DNA from: Methanobacterium sp. SMA-27
GTDB taxonomy: Archaea > Methanobacteriota > Methanobacteria > Methanobacteriales > Methanobacteriaceae
DNA length: 64,000 bases
Direction: 5' to 3'
Assembly: GCF_000744455.1 (NCBI RefSeq)
Contig: NZ_JQLY01000001.1
Span: 2,262,501-2,326,500 of the forward strand
The notes below the pieces were generated by a model. That model was not told the origin of the DNA. It saw nothing but the letters and a program-made list of their open reading frames with translations, and made no database searches. The position numbers were made by a program, and so were the translations under genes. Within the stretch, counting starts at the first letter, position 1; each line of letters opens with the position of its first letter. This document shows, one piece after another, positions 7,305 to 15,812 of this stretch.

Positions 7305-8038
7305 TCAATGCAATTTTTAAGAGTCTGTGATTTATTGGAATTTCCATGGGATATGTAAGGATCGAATGGACATTTCTTTATGTATAACCCAGAACTCGAG
7401 TTTTCATACAATGTACAATTTTTAACACCTTTTTTACTCAAATAATTAGATAGTGTTGAACCATAGGTTATCCTTCCCATATTAACTTTCAAACCACCAT
7501 AATTTTTACATTTGATAAAGGGTAAAGGGTCTGGTATTTCATTGAATTCATGAGTTTCTTCTGAAAACATTTTAGTTGGTTGTAAACCTATTATAGGTAC
7601 TTTTTGAATGACGTTTCGGTTATATGAAATATTATCCTTTCGAACCGAAATAGTTGAATTTATTTCTACTTCAAATGGATCAGAGGAAGAATCGACAGAC
7701 AAAATGTTACATTGGATATTTATACCGGTATTGTTCTGATATTCACTAATTAAATCATTCATTTTGGTTTGTATACGATTTTTAATTACTCCCCTGCTAT
7801 TTGAGACAGGATTACCGGTTTGAACAACATTTTCAGTAGTTTCTTTTATAGTTTGCCGTGTTAAAATTGGAATATTCCTTTCAACATCCCCAGAAATATG
7901 AAATGCAGTGTCTGTGGTCATCATTATATTTGAGGAATCATCTAAATTTATCATGTTTACTAACACAATTAAGAGAATTATCGAAGGTATTATTAGCAAA
8001 AATGCTAAACCACTCATTACAAAACCTTTATTATCCAT
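7283..8038 (-). CDS. Pilin-like secreted or membrane-anchored protein
   Basis: This 251-residue protein starts MDNKGFVMSGLAFLLIIPSI, a short polar head followed directly by one hydrophobic helix. This is the layout of archaeal type IV pilin-like proteins and their relatives in Methanobacteriales. The rest is hydrophilic and predicted extracellular, with N-x-S/T sites and four cysteines in the last 60 residues (NCTLYENSSSG, KKCPFDPYISHG), which could form disulfides. The start at 8038 follows GGTGATGAG; a longer ATG at 8053 has no better site. The final codons lie inside repeat copy B. The exact role is unknown; no pilin ATPase is nearby. Confidence 0.65.
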   Translation of the reverse strand: MDNKGFVMSGLAFLLIIPSIILLIVLVNMINLDDSSNIMMTTDTAFHISGDVERNIPILTRQTIKETTENVVQTGNPVSNSRGVIKNRIQTKMNDLISEYQNNTGINIQCNILSVDSSSDPFEVEINSTISVRKDNISYNRNVIQKVPIIGLQPTKMFSEETHEFNEIPDPLPFIKCKNYGGLKVNMGRITYGSTLSNYLSKKGVKNCTLYENSSSGLYIKKCPFDPYISHGNSNKSQTLKNCIENGYTHI

Positions 8039-8341
8039 CTCATCACCATTCATAATACTAATTATGGTATTAATATTATCTTAGTTTTCTTAAATATAAA
8101 GTTCGCTATGTGGTTGTGAATTATAATTCAACTCATTCTAATAATAAAAAAAAAATGTAATATAACATAACAGTTAATTAACATGTTGTACTAAGAAGAT
8201 TTAAATTGGAATTCAAACAATGAAATTATGTTACATGAAAATATTTAACAATTTGAATAAATACGTTTTTTTAGCGAATTTAAATAAAAATAACATTAAT
8301 ATGATAAATTTACAATTGAAGTGATATTAAGGAGGTTTAAT
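8039..8341. other. Divergent promoter region
   Basis: About 300 bp of AT-rich sequence lie between the divergent pilin-like gene and the DUF35 gene. Only the AAGGAGG ribosome site at the right edge (for 8342) is distinct. I see no gene. Confidence 0.5.
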
Positions 8342-8740
8342 ATGAAAGATATCGTAAGAGGTTGGCGTCATATTCAGCAGCGATACAATCTCATAGGATC
8401 AAAATGTTCACAATGTGGAAATGTTTTTTTCCCAAGTAGAGTATTATGCCCTGAATGTAGAAGAAAGGGTAAGATAGAAGATTTTAAGTTTAGTGGTGAG
8501 GGTAAGATCCATACATTCTCAGTTATACACACCCCCACAGATGAGTTTAAAACACTTGCACCCTACGTTGTTGCAATAATAGAATTGGATGAAGGCACAC
8601 ATTTAACATCCCAAATAGTTGACTGTGATCCTAAAACTGTTGAAATAGGCGACGAAGTGGAAATGGTATTTAGAAAGATAAAAGCGGAAGGCGATGATGG
8701 AGTGATATCATATGGATACAAATTCAAGCTCAAAAACTAA
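8342..8740 (+). CDS. Zn-ribbon OB-fold protein of the DUF35 family
   Basis: This 132-residue protein has an N-terminal helix, a rubredoxin-like zinc ribbon (KCSQCGNVFFPSRVLCPEC, about residues 19-37) and a C-terminal OB-fold (residues 45-130). This is the DUF35/ChsH2 architecture. In archaea such proteins scaffold acetoacetyl-CoA thiolase and HMG-CoA synthase in the mevalonate pathway. A strong AAGGAGG site selects 8342; an in-frame codon at 8321 is less likely. Neither thiolase nor HMG-CoA synthase is adjacent here. Instead it overlaps the chelatase gene by 29 bp, which suggests translational coupling. It may be the thiolase partner or a paralogue with another client. Confidence 0.85.
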   Translation: MKDIVRGWRHIQQRYNLIGSKCSQCGNVFFPSRVLCPECRRKGKIEDFKFSGEGKIHTFSVIHTPTDEFKTLAPYVVAIIELDEGTHLTSQIVDCDPKTVEIGDEVEMVFRKIKAEGDDGVISYGYKFKLKN

Positions 8741-9167
8741 AATCGGTGTACTGCTAGTTGGTCATGGTAGCAGATTACCCTATGGAAAGGATGTTGTAAG
8801 TCAAATTGCTAAGATGTACCGTGAAGACCAAGAATTTGTGGTGGTGGTTGGTTTTATGAACATGTCAAAACCTTCCATACCCGAAGCAATAACCATGTTA
8901 GCTGATAAAGGTGCAGAAAAAATTATTGTTACTCCTGTTTTCCTTGCTCATGGAGTGCATACCACAGAAGATATTCCCCGAATTCTGGGACTTAACAATG
9001 GACATGATGAAAAAGGGGACAAAGCTCATAGCCACTCCCATAGTCACAGCCACGACCATGAAGAAGTTGAAATTAATTTTAAAGGCGAAATTATCTATAC
9101 AGAACCCCTGGGAGCTGATAAAAGAATCGCCGATATAGTGAAAGACAGGGTAAATGATGCCCTCTAA
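8712..9167 (+). CDS. cfbA: Sirohydrochlorin cobalt/nickel chelatase, short CbiX/CfbA type
   Basis: This 151-residue single-domain chelatase begins KIGVLLVGHGSRLP, with the first metal-binding His in GHGS, and has the second in FLAHGVHTTEDIP. In methanogens the short homodimeric form (CbiXS/CfbA) puts cobalt into sirohydrochlorin for B12 and nickel for coenzyme F430. Between residues about 107 and 120 there is a histidine-rich loop (AHSHSHSHSHDHEE) typical of short archaeal CbiX and thought to bind metal. GGAGTGAT precedes the ATG, which overlaps the upstream gene. The 3' end overlaps thiL by 14 bp, so the three genes form one transcript. Confidence 0.9.
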   Translation: MDTNSSSKTKIGVLLVGHGSRLPYGKDVVSQIAKMYREDQEFVVVVGFMNMSKPSIPEAITMLADKGAEKIIVTPVFLAHGVHTTEDIPRILGLNNGHDEKGDKAHSHSHSHSHDHEEVEINFKGEIIYTEPLGADKRIADIVKDRVNDAL

Positions 9168-10179
9168 AATTTCTGATCTCGGGGAAAAACTTCTCATAAA
9201 AAGACTTTTGTCAAAGAGCAAGAATCCTCGATTAAATTCTCTTTTTTTAGATGAAAATTCAATTAAAAGCCTTTCTGACGATGCTGCACTCCTAAATCTT
9301 GGAGAAAATTATTTAGTAGCATGTTCCGACATGTTAATACAATCTACACATTTCCCCAAGGAAATGAGCCCCTATCAGATTGGTAAAAAAATAGTAACAG
9401 TTAATGTAAGTGACTTAGCAGCCATGGGTGCAGAAACTATTGGAATAATCGTTTCAATGGGACTTCCAAAAAACATGCTACTCACTGATTTTGATGATCT
9501 TGTTGATGGAGTTCTTGATAACTGTAATAAATATGGTATGGCCCTTATAGGTGGTGACACTAATGAATCATCTGAATTAACACTTTCTGGTACTTGTCTC
9601 GGAATTGTAGGAAAGAAAAACGTTATGATGAAAAATGGAACACATCCGGGAGATATTGTTGCAGTCACAGGACCACTTGGCCTTGCAGCTGCAGGATTTA
9701 AAGTGCTTCTTAATCCATTCCATAATAAAAACCCTCTTGAAGAGGATACTAAAAATTTAGTAATAAAACATGCGCTTGAACCTGAAGCAAAAATGAAAGA
9801 AGGAATTATTCTTGCAAAATCCAATTCAATAAGTTCTGCAACTGACATAACTGATGGCCTTCTCAGTGAATTGGGAGAATTGATCGATGCAAATGAGAAT
9901 GAAATTGGATTTATAATTTCCATGAAAGATCTTCCCATACCAAAAGAAGTCTTTGATATTGCCAATATAACTGGTAGTGACCCTTTGGATATGGCTACTG
10001 CATATGGTGAAGATTTCGAACTCCTACTAACAGTACCCCCAAATCTTTTTAATGATTTAAAAACCAAATTGTCTATTTATAAAATTGGATTAGTTGATTC
10101 TTCCGGCAAGATCAAAATGATAGATAAGGAAGGAAATACAAACATAATAACACCTAGGGGTTACGAACATCTGAAGTAA
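9154..10179 (+). CDS. thiL: Thiamine-monophosphate kinase
   Basis: This 341-residue enzyme phosphorylates thiamine monophosphate to the diphosphate cofactor with ATP. Family motifs in order are a DDAALLNLG acidic site near residue 42, VNVSDLAAMGA (Mg/substrate site), GGDTNESSELTLSGTCLG, VTGPLGLAAAG and SATDITDGLLSEL. The length is normal for ThiL of the PurM/SelD superfamily. Two adjacent ATGs (9154, 9157) are possible starts, and the gene overlaps the chelatase end. It is the third gene of the DUF35-chelatase-thiL set. Confidence 0.95.
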   Translation: MMPSKISDLGEKLLIKRLLSKSKNPRLNSLFLDENSIKSLSDDAALLNLGENYLVACSDMLIQSTHFPKEMSPYQIGKKIVTVNVSDLAAMGAETIGIIVSMGLPKNMLLTDFDDLVDGVLDNCNKYGMALIGGDTNESSELTLSGTCLGIVGKKNVMMKNGTHPGDIVAVTGPLGLAAAGFKVLLNPFHNKNPLEEDTKNLVIKHALEPEAKMKEGIILAKSNSISSATDITDGLLSELGELIDANENEIGFIISMKDLPIPKEVFDIANITGSDPLDMATAYGEDFELLLTVPPNLFNDLKTKLSIYKIGLVDSSGKIKMIDKEGNTNIITPRGYEHLK

Positions 10180-10259
10180 TTCCGCCTTATTCATGAAGTA
10201 AATATGAAGTATTAAATTAAGATTCTTTATGAAATTTCTTCAATTCTATGGTGTTAAAA

Positions 10260-11270
10260 TTGAAAAAAGAAGCTATTTTATACGACAAAATGGGTAAATC
10301 ATTGAACTGTAAAGTTTGTGAAAGAAGATGTTTAATTTCCGACGGTAAACGAGGTTTCTGTGACATGCGTGAAAGTATTGACGGAAAATTGTTTACCTTG
10401 AATTATGCAGCTGCTTCTTCGGTAGCTATTGACCCTATAGAAAAGAAACCTTTATTCCATTTCTATCCCGGTTCAACTGTATTATCACTTGGATCTATTG
10501 GATGCAACTTCAGATGCAAACACTGCCAAAACTGGAACATTTCCCAAGCAGAACTTGAAGATATTTCACTTCGTGAAATACTGCCTGAAGACGCTGTGAA
10601 ACTTGCAAAGGAATATAAATGTAAATCCATTGCTTGGACCTACAACGAACCAACAATGTGGTTAGAATATACTATTGACTCTGCTAAACTTGCAAAAAAA
10701 GAAGGATTAAAGACAGTTTATGTTACCAACGGGTATATGACCAAAGAATCTCTTGGAATGATTGGTCCCTATCTTGATGCAGCAAATGTAGACTTGAAAG
10801 GAATGTCCGAACAATTTTATAATGAATTATGTGATGCAAAAATGCAACCCGTACTTGATAATATAAAAAGAATCTATGATAAAAAAATTCATTTGGAAAT
10901 AACTAATCTGATGATACCAGGATATAATGATTCAGAAAAACATATTAAAGCCCTTGTGAATTTTATGGTAGAAGAAATAGGTGTTGAAGTACCTTTACAT
11001 TTTACAAGATTCTTTCCCTACTATAAACTAAAAAACATCCCTCCAACAGCAGTTGCAGACCTTGAAAAAGCCCATAAAATCGCTACAGATGCAGGTATGA
11101 AATATGTGTATATAGGTAATGTACCTTCCGGTACTGGGGAAAATACATACTGTTATAGCTGTGGAGAACTTCTTGTTGAGAGAAATGGTTATCAGATTAT
11201 GGAAGATGATCTTAAAAAGGAAAAAAAATGTCCTTCATGCGGTGCAGGCATTGATATTGTAACAGAATAG
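10260..11270 (+). CDS. amrS: AmrS-type radical SAM enzyme (AmmeMemoRadiSam system)
   Basis: This protein of about 336 residues has an N-terminal zinc-type cluster (CKVCERRC, then GFCDMRE) and a radical SAM motif CxxxCxxC in GCNFRCKHCQNW. It also has the conserved WTYNEPT and NVDLKG stretches and a C-terminal zinc ribbon (CYSCGELL, CPSCGAG). It belongs to the AmrS family, which often occurs with Memo and AMMECR1 proteins; the reaction is not established and neither partner is in this window. The start is uncertain: TTG at 10260 has GGTG at ideal distance, while ATG at 10248 has no site. It follows thiL after about 80 bp. Confidence 0.9.
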   Translation: MKKEAILYDKMGKSLNCKVCERRCLISDGKRGFCDMRESIDGKLFTLNYAAASSVAIDPIEKKPLFHFYPGSTVLSLGSIGCNFRCKHCQNWNISQAELEDISLREILPEDAVKLAKEYKCKSIAWTYNEPTMWLEYTIDSAKLAKKEGLKTVYVTNGYMTKESLGMIGPYLDAANVDLKGMSEQFYNELCDAKMQPVLDNIKRIYDKKIHLEITNLMIPGYNDSEKHIKALVNFMVEEIGVEVPLHFTRFFPYYKLKNIPPTAVADLEKAHKIATDAGMKYVYIGNVPSGTGENTYCYSCGELLVERNGYQIMEDDLKKEKKCPSCGAGIDIVTE

Positions 11271-11316
11271 GTCCATCTAAATTTGAAATTAAATGTTATA
11301 TTAATAAATTAATTTT

Positions 11317-12603
11317 TTAATCCAACATCTTACTGACCCTTTCAAATTTCTCTTTTTTATCCAATAATTTAGTTGCGTCAACACCTACTTTTGTTGTAGT
11401 ACCATCTGGAGTTGCACGAGGATCAAGAGATGATCCTCTAGCACCAGGAACAATTAAGATATCTTCATCCCCTTTAACTCTTGTTGCAATTGCATATTCA
11501 ATATCAGCACCATTGAAGATATCTATATCTTCATCAACAACTACACAATGTTTCAACGAAGGATGTGCTGCCAGAGCAGCCATTATAACATTTTTACCGT
11601 CTCCAGGCGTTTGTTTTTGGATAGATATTGCTGCATGTAACCAACAACAACCTCCCTCGGTCAAAACAACATTTCTAACTGTGGGCACAGTATTTTGGAC
11701 TGCTTTATATATCCGGGGTTCCTGAGGTAATCCCTGAAGTAGTTTATGTTCATTTCCAGCAGGCATTATGGCATGATAGAGTGGATTATTTTTATAATGC
11801 ATTTTTGAAAGCTTTATAATTGGTTCTTGTCTAATAACATCATAAGTATCTGTAAGATCAACAAAAGGCCCTTCTGGAGCACGTTCATGAGGTAGTATTT
11901 GGCCTTCAAGAAGTATCTCACAATCAGGGACCTCTATATCAACAGTATCACATTTTATAAGTTTCAATTCACCATTATGAAACGTGTTTGCAACCTCTAA
12001 TTCATCAGATGTAATTGGGATAGATGTACAAGATGCAAGTAGAGTTGCAGGATGCATTCCTATTGCAATTGCAATTTCTAGAGGTTTTTCGAATTCTTCT
12101 GCCTTTTTGTAATAGGTATAGAGGTTTCTTGGAACAATTCTAACTCCCAACATATCAGTACCATTCACTAGCATTCTATGAATTGATGCATTCCTAACTC
12201 CTGTTACAGGATCTTTAGCTATTATAACACCTGCTGTTAAATATGCTCCACCATCCTTTCGGTAGTAGGTTGGTACGGGTAATTTGGTGAGATCTGCATC
12301 CATAGATACCTGAAAATTTTTTGTTGTGGTCTCTACCTTCTCAATAGGAGTTGGATTTTCAGTTGCTTCAACTATCCTAGAAGTGATCTGAGGCACTGTT
12401 ACCGATATGGAACGTGCAATTTTTTCTCTTGTGTTACAGATACCAGATATTATTCCCATTTCACTTTCTTTAATATTCTTGAAAATCACAACTTCTTTAT
12501 CGTGTTGCTTTAAGAATTTAGAAACTTCATATTTAGTTGATATTTCATTTTCAACATTTATAACCTTAAAATCATTTTCAATGGCCTTTAAAAAATCTCT
12601 CAT
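11317..12603 (-). CDS. UbiD-family decarboxylase, probable anhydromevalonate phosphate decarboxylase
   Basis: This 428-residue member of the UbiD family uses prenylated FMN for reversible decarboxylation. The family core is visible: [27 protein letters not shown] (prFMN/metal region), [37 protein letters not shown] and [15 protein letters not shown]. In archaea with the modified mevalonate pathway the UbiD homologue decarboxylates trans-anhydromevalonate phosphate to isopentenyl phosphate, and this is the most likely role in a methanogen. The UbiX partner and phosphomevalonate dehydratase are not in the window. The gene is about 70 bp from the plus-strand amrS end and is transcribed convergently with it. 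Confidence 0.85.
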   Translation of the reverse strand: MRDFLKAIENDFKVINVENEISTKYEVSKFLKQHDKEVVIFKNIKESEMGIISGICNTREKIARSISVTVPQITSRIVEATENPTPIEKVETTTKNFQVSMDADLTKLPVPTYYRKDGGAYLTAGVIIAKDPVTGVRNASIHRMLVNGTDMLGVRIVPRNLYTYYKKAEEFEKPLEIAIAIGMHPATLLASCTSIPITSDELEVANTFHNGELKLIKCDTVDIEVPDCEILLEGQILPHERAPEGPFVDLTDTYDVIRQEPIIKLSKMHYKNNPLYHAIMPAGNEHKLLQGLPQEPRIYKAVQNTVPTVRNVVLTEGGCCWLHAAISIQKQTPGDGKNVIMAALAAHPSLKHCVVVDEDIDIFNGADIEYAIATRVKGDEDILIVPGARGSSLDPRATPDGTTTKVGVDATKLLDKKEKFERVSKMLD

Positions 12604-12664
12604 ACAATTCTGGCTCCTTCATAATTCCTTAAATCAATGGAGAAAAATAATCATATAATTTGGG

Positions 12665-12793
12665 CTATTTTATGGTTGTGGCAATGAACATAACAATGAA
12701 TATTACTGCTATGGCAACAAGCATGTAGTTAACGTTACACTGGCACCCCTTTACTTCACATTGATCTTCATTAATTTCTTTGTTTCTTTTCAT
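12665..12793 (-). CDS. 42-residue membrane peptide with cysteine head
   Basis: The ATG at 12793 follows an AAGGTAG site. The polar head (MKRNKEINEDQCEVKGCQCN) carries three cysteines and is followed by one hydrophobic helix (YMLVAIAVIFIVMFIA) and TTIK. The start is 36 bp downstream of the purE stop on the same strand, so the two may share a transcript. The cysteines could hold a metal or disulfide. I do not recognise the family. Confidence 0.55.
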   Translation of the reverse strand: MKRNKEINEDQCEVKGCQCNVNYMLVAIAVIFIVMFIATTIK

Positions 12794-12829
12794 TTTTACA
12801 ATCTACCTTCGGATAATATTAATAAATTA

Positions 12830-13849
12830 TTATTGACAGTTCATATTCCCCTTAAATTGTAATAATTCTTGTTTTACATTTAAATCTCCTAAAGCAAGCA
12901 TTTCTGCCGCAAGTAAAGCTGCATTACCGCCAGAATCAATTCCAAGAGTAGCAACAGGTACACCAGGAGGCATATTCACCATTGAAAGCAGTGCATCTAT
13001 TCCATCAAGTCTTTTTGCACACGGAACTCCAATTACGGGTTTTTCAGTGAAGGCCACTACTGCTCCAGTAACATGTGCTGAAAGTCCTGAAATGGCTATG
13101 TATAATTTAACAGCCTTAGTTTCTTCCATGTAACTTTCAAATTTTTTAGGATGTCTTATTGGAGATATTACAGTTGAATCATAGATAATTCTCATTTTAT
13201 CTAGGAACATGGTTGTTTTTTTTGCAACTTTTATATCTGAGTAGCTTCCTGCTATAACAGCAACATCCGGATATTTTGGATCATCGTAATCCTCAAGATT
13301 GTATTCATTAGATCCTTCCAGTTCGTCAATTTCAAATGAATGTCTCGAATAATATTTCCCTGTTAATTTTTCAGCTAGCTTTTCTTCATCTTTCTTTATC
13401 TTGAAGAAAAATTCTCTTCTCATTTTTGATAGTTTTGTTCTTACATGTACATCGTGTATACCAACCATCTGGGCAGCTAATATAGCCCCATTTTCGCCTC
13501 GATCAATACCGACCGTTGCAACTGGAGCACCAACTGGCATTTGTACTGTAGCAAAAAGTGCATCAAGCCCTCCAAGTTTAACAGAAACAGGGACTCCTAC
13601 TACCGGTTTGTGCGTGTTTGCAGCTATTATTCCAGGCAAGTGGGCTGAAAGTCCAGCTATTCCAATAAAAACTTCAACACCATTTGCAGTGGATTCTTCT
13701 ACGATCTTTTTTACCTTTTCATGAGTTCTGTGTGCAGATGCAACTCTTACATCGTAGGAAATACCTAGGATTTCCAGTATATTAATTGACTTCTCTGCCA
13801 CATTAAAATCTGATGCACTTCCCAATATTATCATGACTTTTGGTTCCAT
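12830..13849 (-). CDS. purE: PurE with two tandem AIR carboxylase domains
   Basis: The protein (339 residues from the ATG at 13849) is twice the usual PurE length. The first domain (about 1-165) has the PurE signature with GSASD and the active-site VASAHRT (His near residue 40), plus GLSAHLPG. The second (about 190-335) repeats the fold (AGSYSD, GLSAHVTG, PVIGVPC, MPPGVPVATLGID), but the SAHR element is replaced by SPIRHP. PurE makes or rearranges the carboxylated aminoimidazole ribotide in purine synthesis. Fused PurE repeats are known in Methanobacteriales. The second copy probably keeps the oligomer structure rather than catalysis; this is inference. GGGGT upstream fixes the ATG. Confidence 0.93.
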   Translation of the reverse strand: MEPKVMIILGSASDFNVAEKSINILEILGISYDVRVASAHRTHEKVKKIVEESTANGVEVFIGIAGLSAHLPGIIAANTHKPVVGVPVSVKLGGLDALFATVQMPVGAPVATVGIDRGENGAILAAQMVGIHDVHVRTKLSKMRREFFFKIKKDEEKLAEKLTGKYYSRHSFEIDELEGSNEYNLEDYDDPKYPDVAVIAGSYSDIKVAKKTTMFLDKMRIIYDSTVISPIRHPKKFESYMEETKAVKLYIAISGLSAHVTGAVVAFTEKPVIGVPCAKRLDGIDALLSMVNMPPGVPVATLGIDSGGNAALLAAEMLALGDLNVKQELLQFKGNMNCQ

Positions 13850-14070
13850 CAATTATACCCCAACAATTATTTAAACTTTGAATATCGAATAAATTAAAGA
13901 ATAATTATTTACATTAAAAATATATGCCTGAAGAGTTAATAAAGTTTCTGAGAGTACATGAAAATGATTAAAGGGATGTTTAAATGGAAATTTTCATTAT
14001 GTAATTTTCAACTATATTTTTAAGTCATGTCCACACTTATAGAATAAGAAGTAAACTTGAGGTGTACCTT

Positions 14071-15783
14071 GTGTATTGGATTATCATGATGTTTATTGTA
14101 TTATTAGCATCTATAAAAACAGCAGGCAATAATAAAAATCTGAGTGTATCGGTTATAATTCCTGCATACAACGAAGAAAAAACAGTGGGCCATGTTGTAA
14201 AGGTTGTTAAATCCCTAAATTATATAACAGAGGTTATTGTTGTTGATGATGGATCAACTGATCAAACAGCCATTATGGCCATTGATGCAGGAGCAATAAT
14301 AATAAACCATATTAAAAATAGGGGAAAAGGAGCAGCTATTAAAACAGGTTTTAAAAATTCCAAAGGGGACATAGTGGTATTTTTAGATGCAGACATTAAA
14401 AATCTAACTAAATCTCAAGTTGACAATATCATCAAACCCATAATGAATGGTGAAGCTGATATAACTAAGACCAAATTTAAGAGGGAAGCTGGGCGAGTTA
14501 CTGAACTTACAGCTAAGCCATTATTAAATTTTTTCTTTCCAGAGATCAAATTTGATCAACCATTAAGCGGGCAATTTGCAGCGAAAAGATCTTTTTTAAA
14601 CAAAATTAAACTAGAAGATGACTATGGGGTTGATGTGGGAATTGTTTTGGATGCCGATGTAATGGGTATGAGAGTTAAAGAAGTAGACATTGGTAAAGTA
14701 GATCATGTCCTCTCCACTCTAACCGATCTTAATATTGTTGCAACCGAGGTTGTGAGAACTATTGTTGATAGAGCAACAGCATATGGAAGGATCACCATGA
14801 TCGACTCCCTTGGACAGTACATAAGAATGGAAATCCTAGGACTTTCATTAGCATCTCTTGGTATATTTGCTATTTTTTTCATACGTTTCGTGAGTTTAAC
14901 AATTGGGTTAATAATTACAGGGGCAGGAGTGATAGTTGCCCTGTACTATATTGTAAAGATACTTAAGATCTCGCTAAATGTGTTCTCAAGGTCCGATGGT
15001 AACATCAGAAATTTGAAAGTGTTCCTTAAAATGCATTCTCCAATAATTGTATCAATACTGATACTTTTGGCAATGATGACAACTATTCTTGGTTCTGTTC
15101 ACGTTGATAATGGCAAAATATCAATTGAACCCGCTTCAAGAAACCTTATAATATTTAACAATCCTGCCAGTAACCAAACCGTAGATGTAAGAGGACCTTA
15201 TACTGTTGATAGTGCACTTGAAAATGAATTTACAATTATAAGAATGCCCCAAGAGGCTCTTGCCACATTAGAGCTTAATTACGGTGATTCGATCTACATA
15301 AACAATCAGAAGTATATTCTTAACCAGACCAGACCCGGTGAAGATAACATCATAAGGATTCCAAATGCTGCAAGAAGTGTAATGGGACTTAATGTGGGGG
15401 ACATTATTAGAGATGGCGATCTCAGGAACAGATTCAATAATTTCTACGCTGCAAAAGCCATTTCCACAGGGAATGAGAGTGATTTAAACCTCACCGAAGG
15501 TGTTGTAATAACCAATAATCTTGATAACGGCAGAACTGTGGACATATTCATGAACAACCAGCAGATTTCTCATACTTCAGGAGTGTTCAAAAATGGAACT
15601 TACTCAATTTATGTTAATGGTGTGAAATATAAGACATTCACATATAATGAAAATAACCCTACAAACACTTACTATGTCGAAATTGGAAGCAACCTCTTTA
15701 AAATAGTAATTGGAGGCCCTGAACTTACAGATATGGATTTTGCCCCTTCTTCAACAGGTAAGTTCCTTAACTTCCAATATTAA
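14071..15783 (+). CDS. Membrane GT2 glycosyltransferase with extracytoplasmic C-terminal domain
   Basis: About 570 residues. After a short N-terminal membrane helix comes a GT-A domain (VSVIIPAYNEEKTVG, VIVVDDGSTDQT, NRGKGAAIKTGF, VVFLDADI) like polyprenol-phosphate and phosphoglycerate glycosyltransferases. Two membrane helices follow near 260-310 and another near 340-360. The last 210 residues are predicted outside, with several N-x-S/T sites. This part contains two similar segments (FTIIRMPQEALATLELNYGD and IIRIPNAARSVMGLNVGDII) that look like a two-repeat beta-barrel. It probably moves sugar to a lipid carrier or surface glycan; the acceptor is unknown. GTG at 14071 is preferred because GAGGTG sits six bases before it. 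It is monocistronic. Confidence 0.8.
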   Translation: MYWIIMMFIVLLASIKTAGNNKNLSVSVIIPAYNEEKTVGHVVKVVKSLNYITEVIVVDDGSTDQTAIMAIDAGAIIINHIKNRGKGAAIKTGFKNSKGDIVVFLDADIKNLTKSQVDNIIKPIMNGEADITKTKFKREAGRVTELTAKPLLNFFFPEIKFDQPLSGQFAAKRSFLNKIKLEDDYGVDVGIVLDADVMGMRVKEVDIGKVDHVLSTLTDLNIVATEVVRTIVDRATAYGRITMIDSLGQYIRMEILGLSLASLGIFAIFFIRFVSLTIGLIITGAGVIVALYYIVKILKISLNVFSRSDGNIRNLKVFLKMHSPIIVSILILLAMMTTILGSVHVDNGKISIEPASRNLIIFNNPASNQTVDVRGPYTVDSALENEFTIIRMPQEALATLELNYGDSIYINNQKYILNQTRPGEDNIIRIPNAARSVMGLNVGDIIRDGDLRNRFNNFYAAKAISTGNESDLNLTEGVVITNNLDNGRTVDIFMNNQQISHTSGVFKNGTYSIYVNGVKYKTFTYNENNPTNTYYVEIGSNLFKIVIGGPELTDMDFAPSSTGKFLNFQY

Positions 15784-15812
15784 ATAATTAGAAAAAGTAA
15801 AAAAATAGACAA

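Noticed and set aside
1..8341. Mobile element or provirus in the accessory region
   Set aside because: No integrase, transposase, terminal inverted repeat or tRNA-flanked attachment site is seen; only the diverged direct repeat is present, and the sole tRNA is at 61 kb.
9375..10067. A 230-codon open frame on the minus strand inside thiL
   Set aside because: It lies opposite a clearly conserved ThiL frame, has no ribosome site or family motif, and its Ser/Pro/Ile-rich translation is typical of an antisense shadow.
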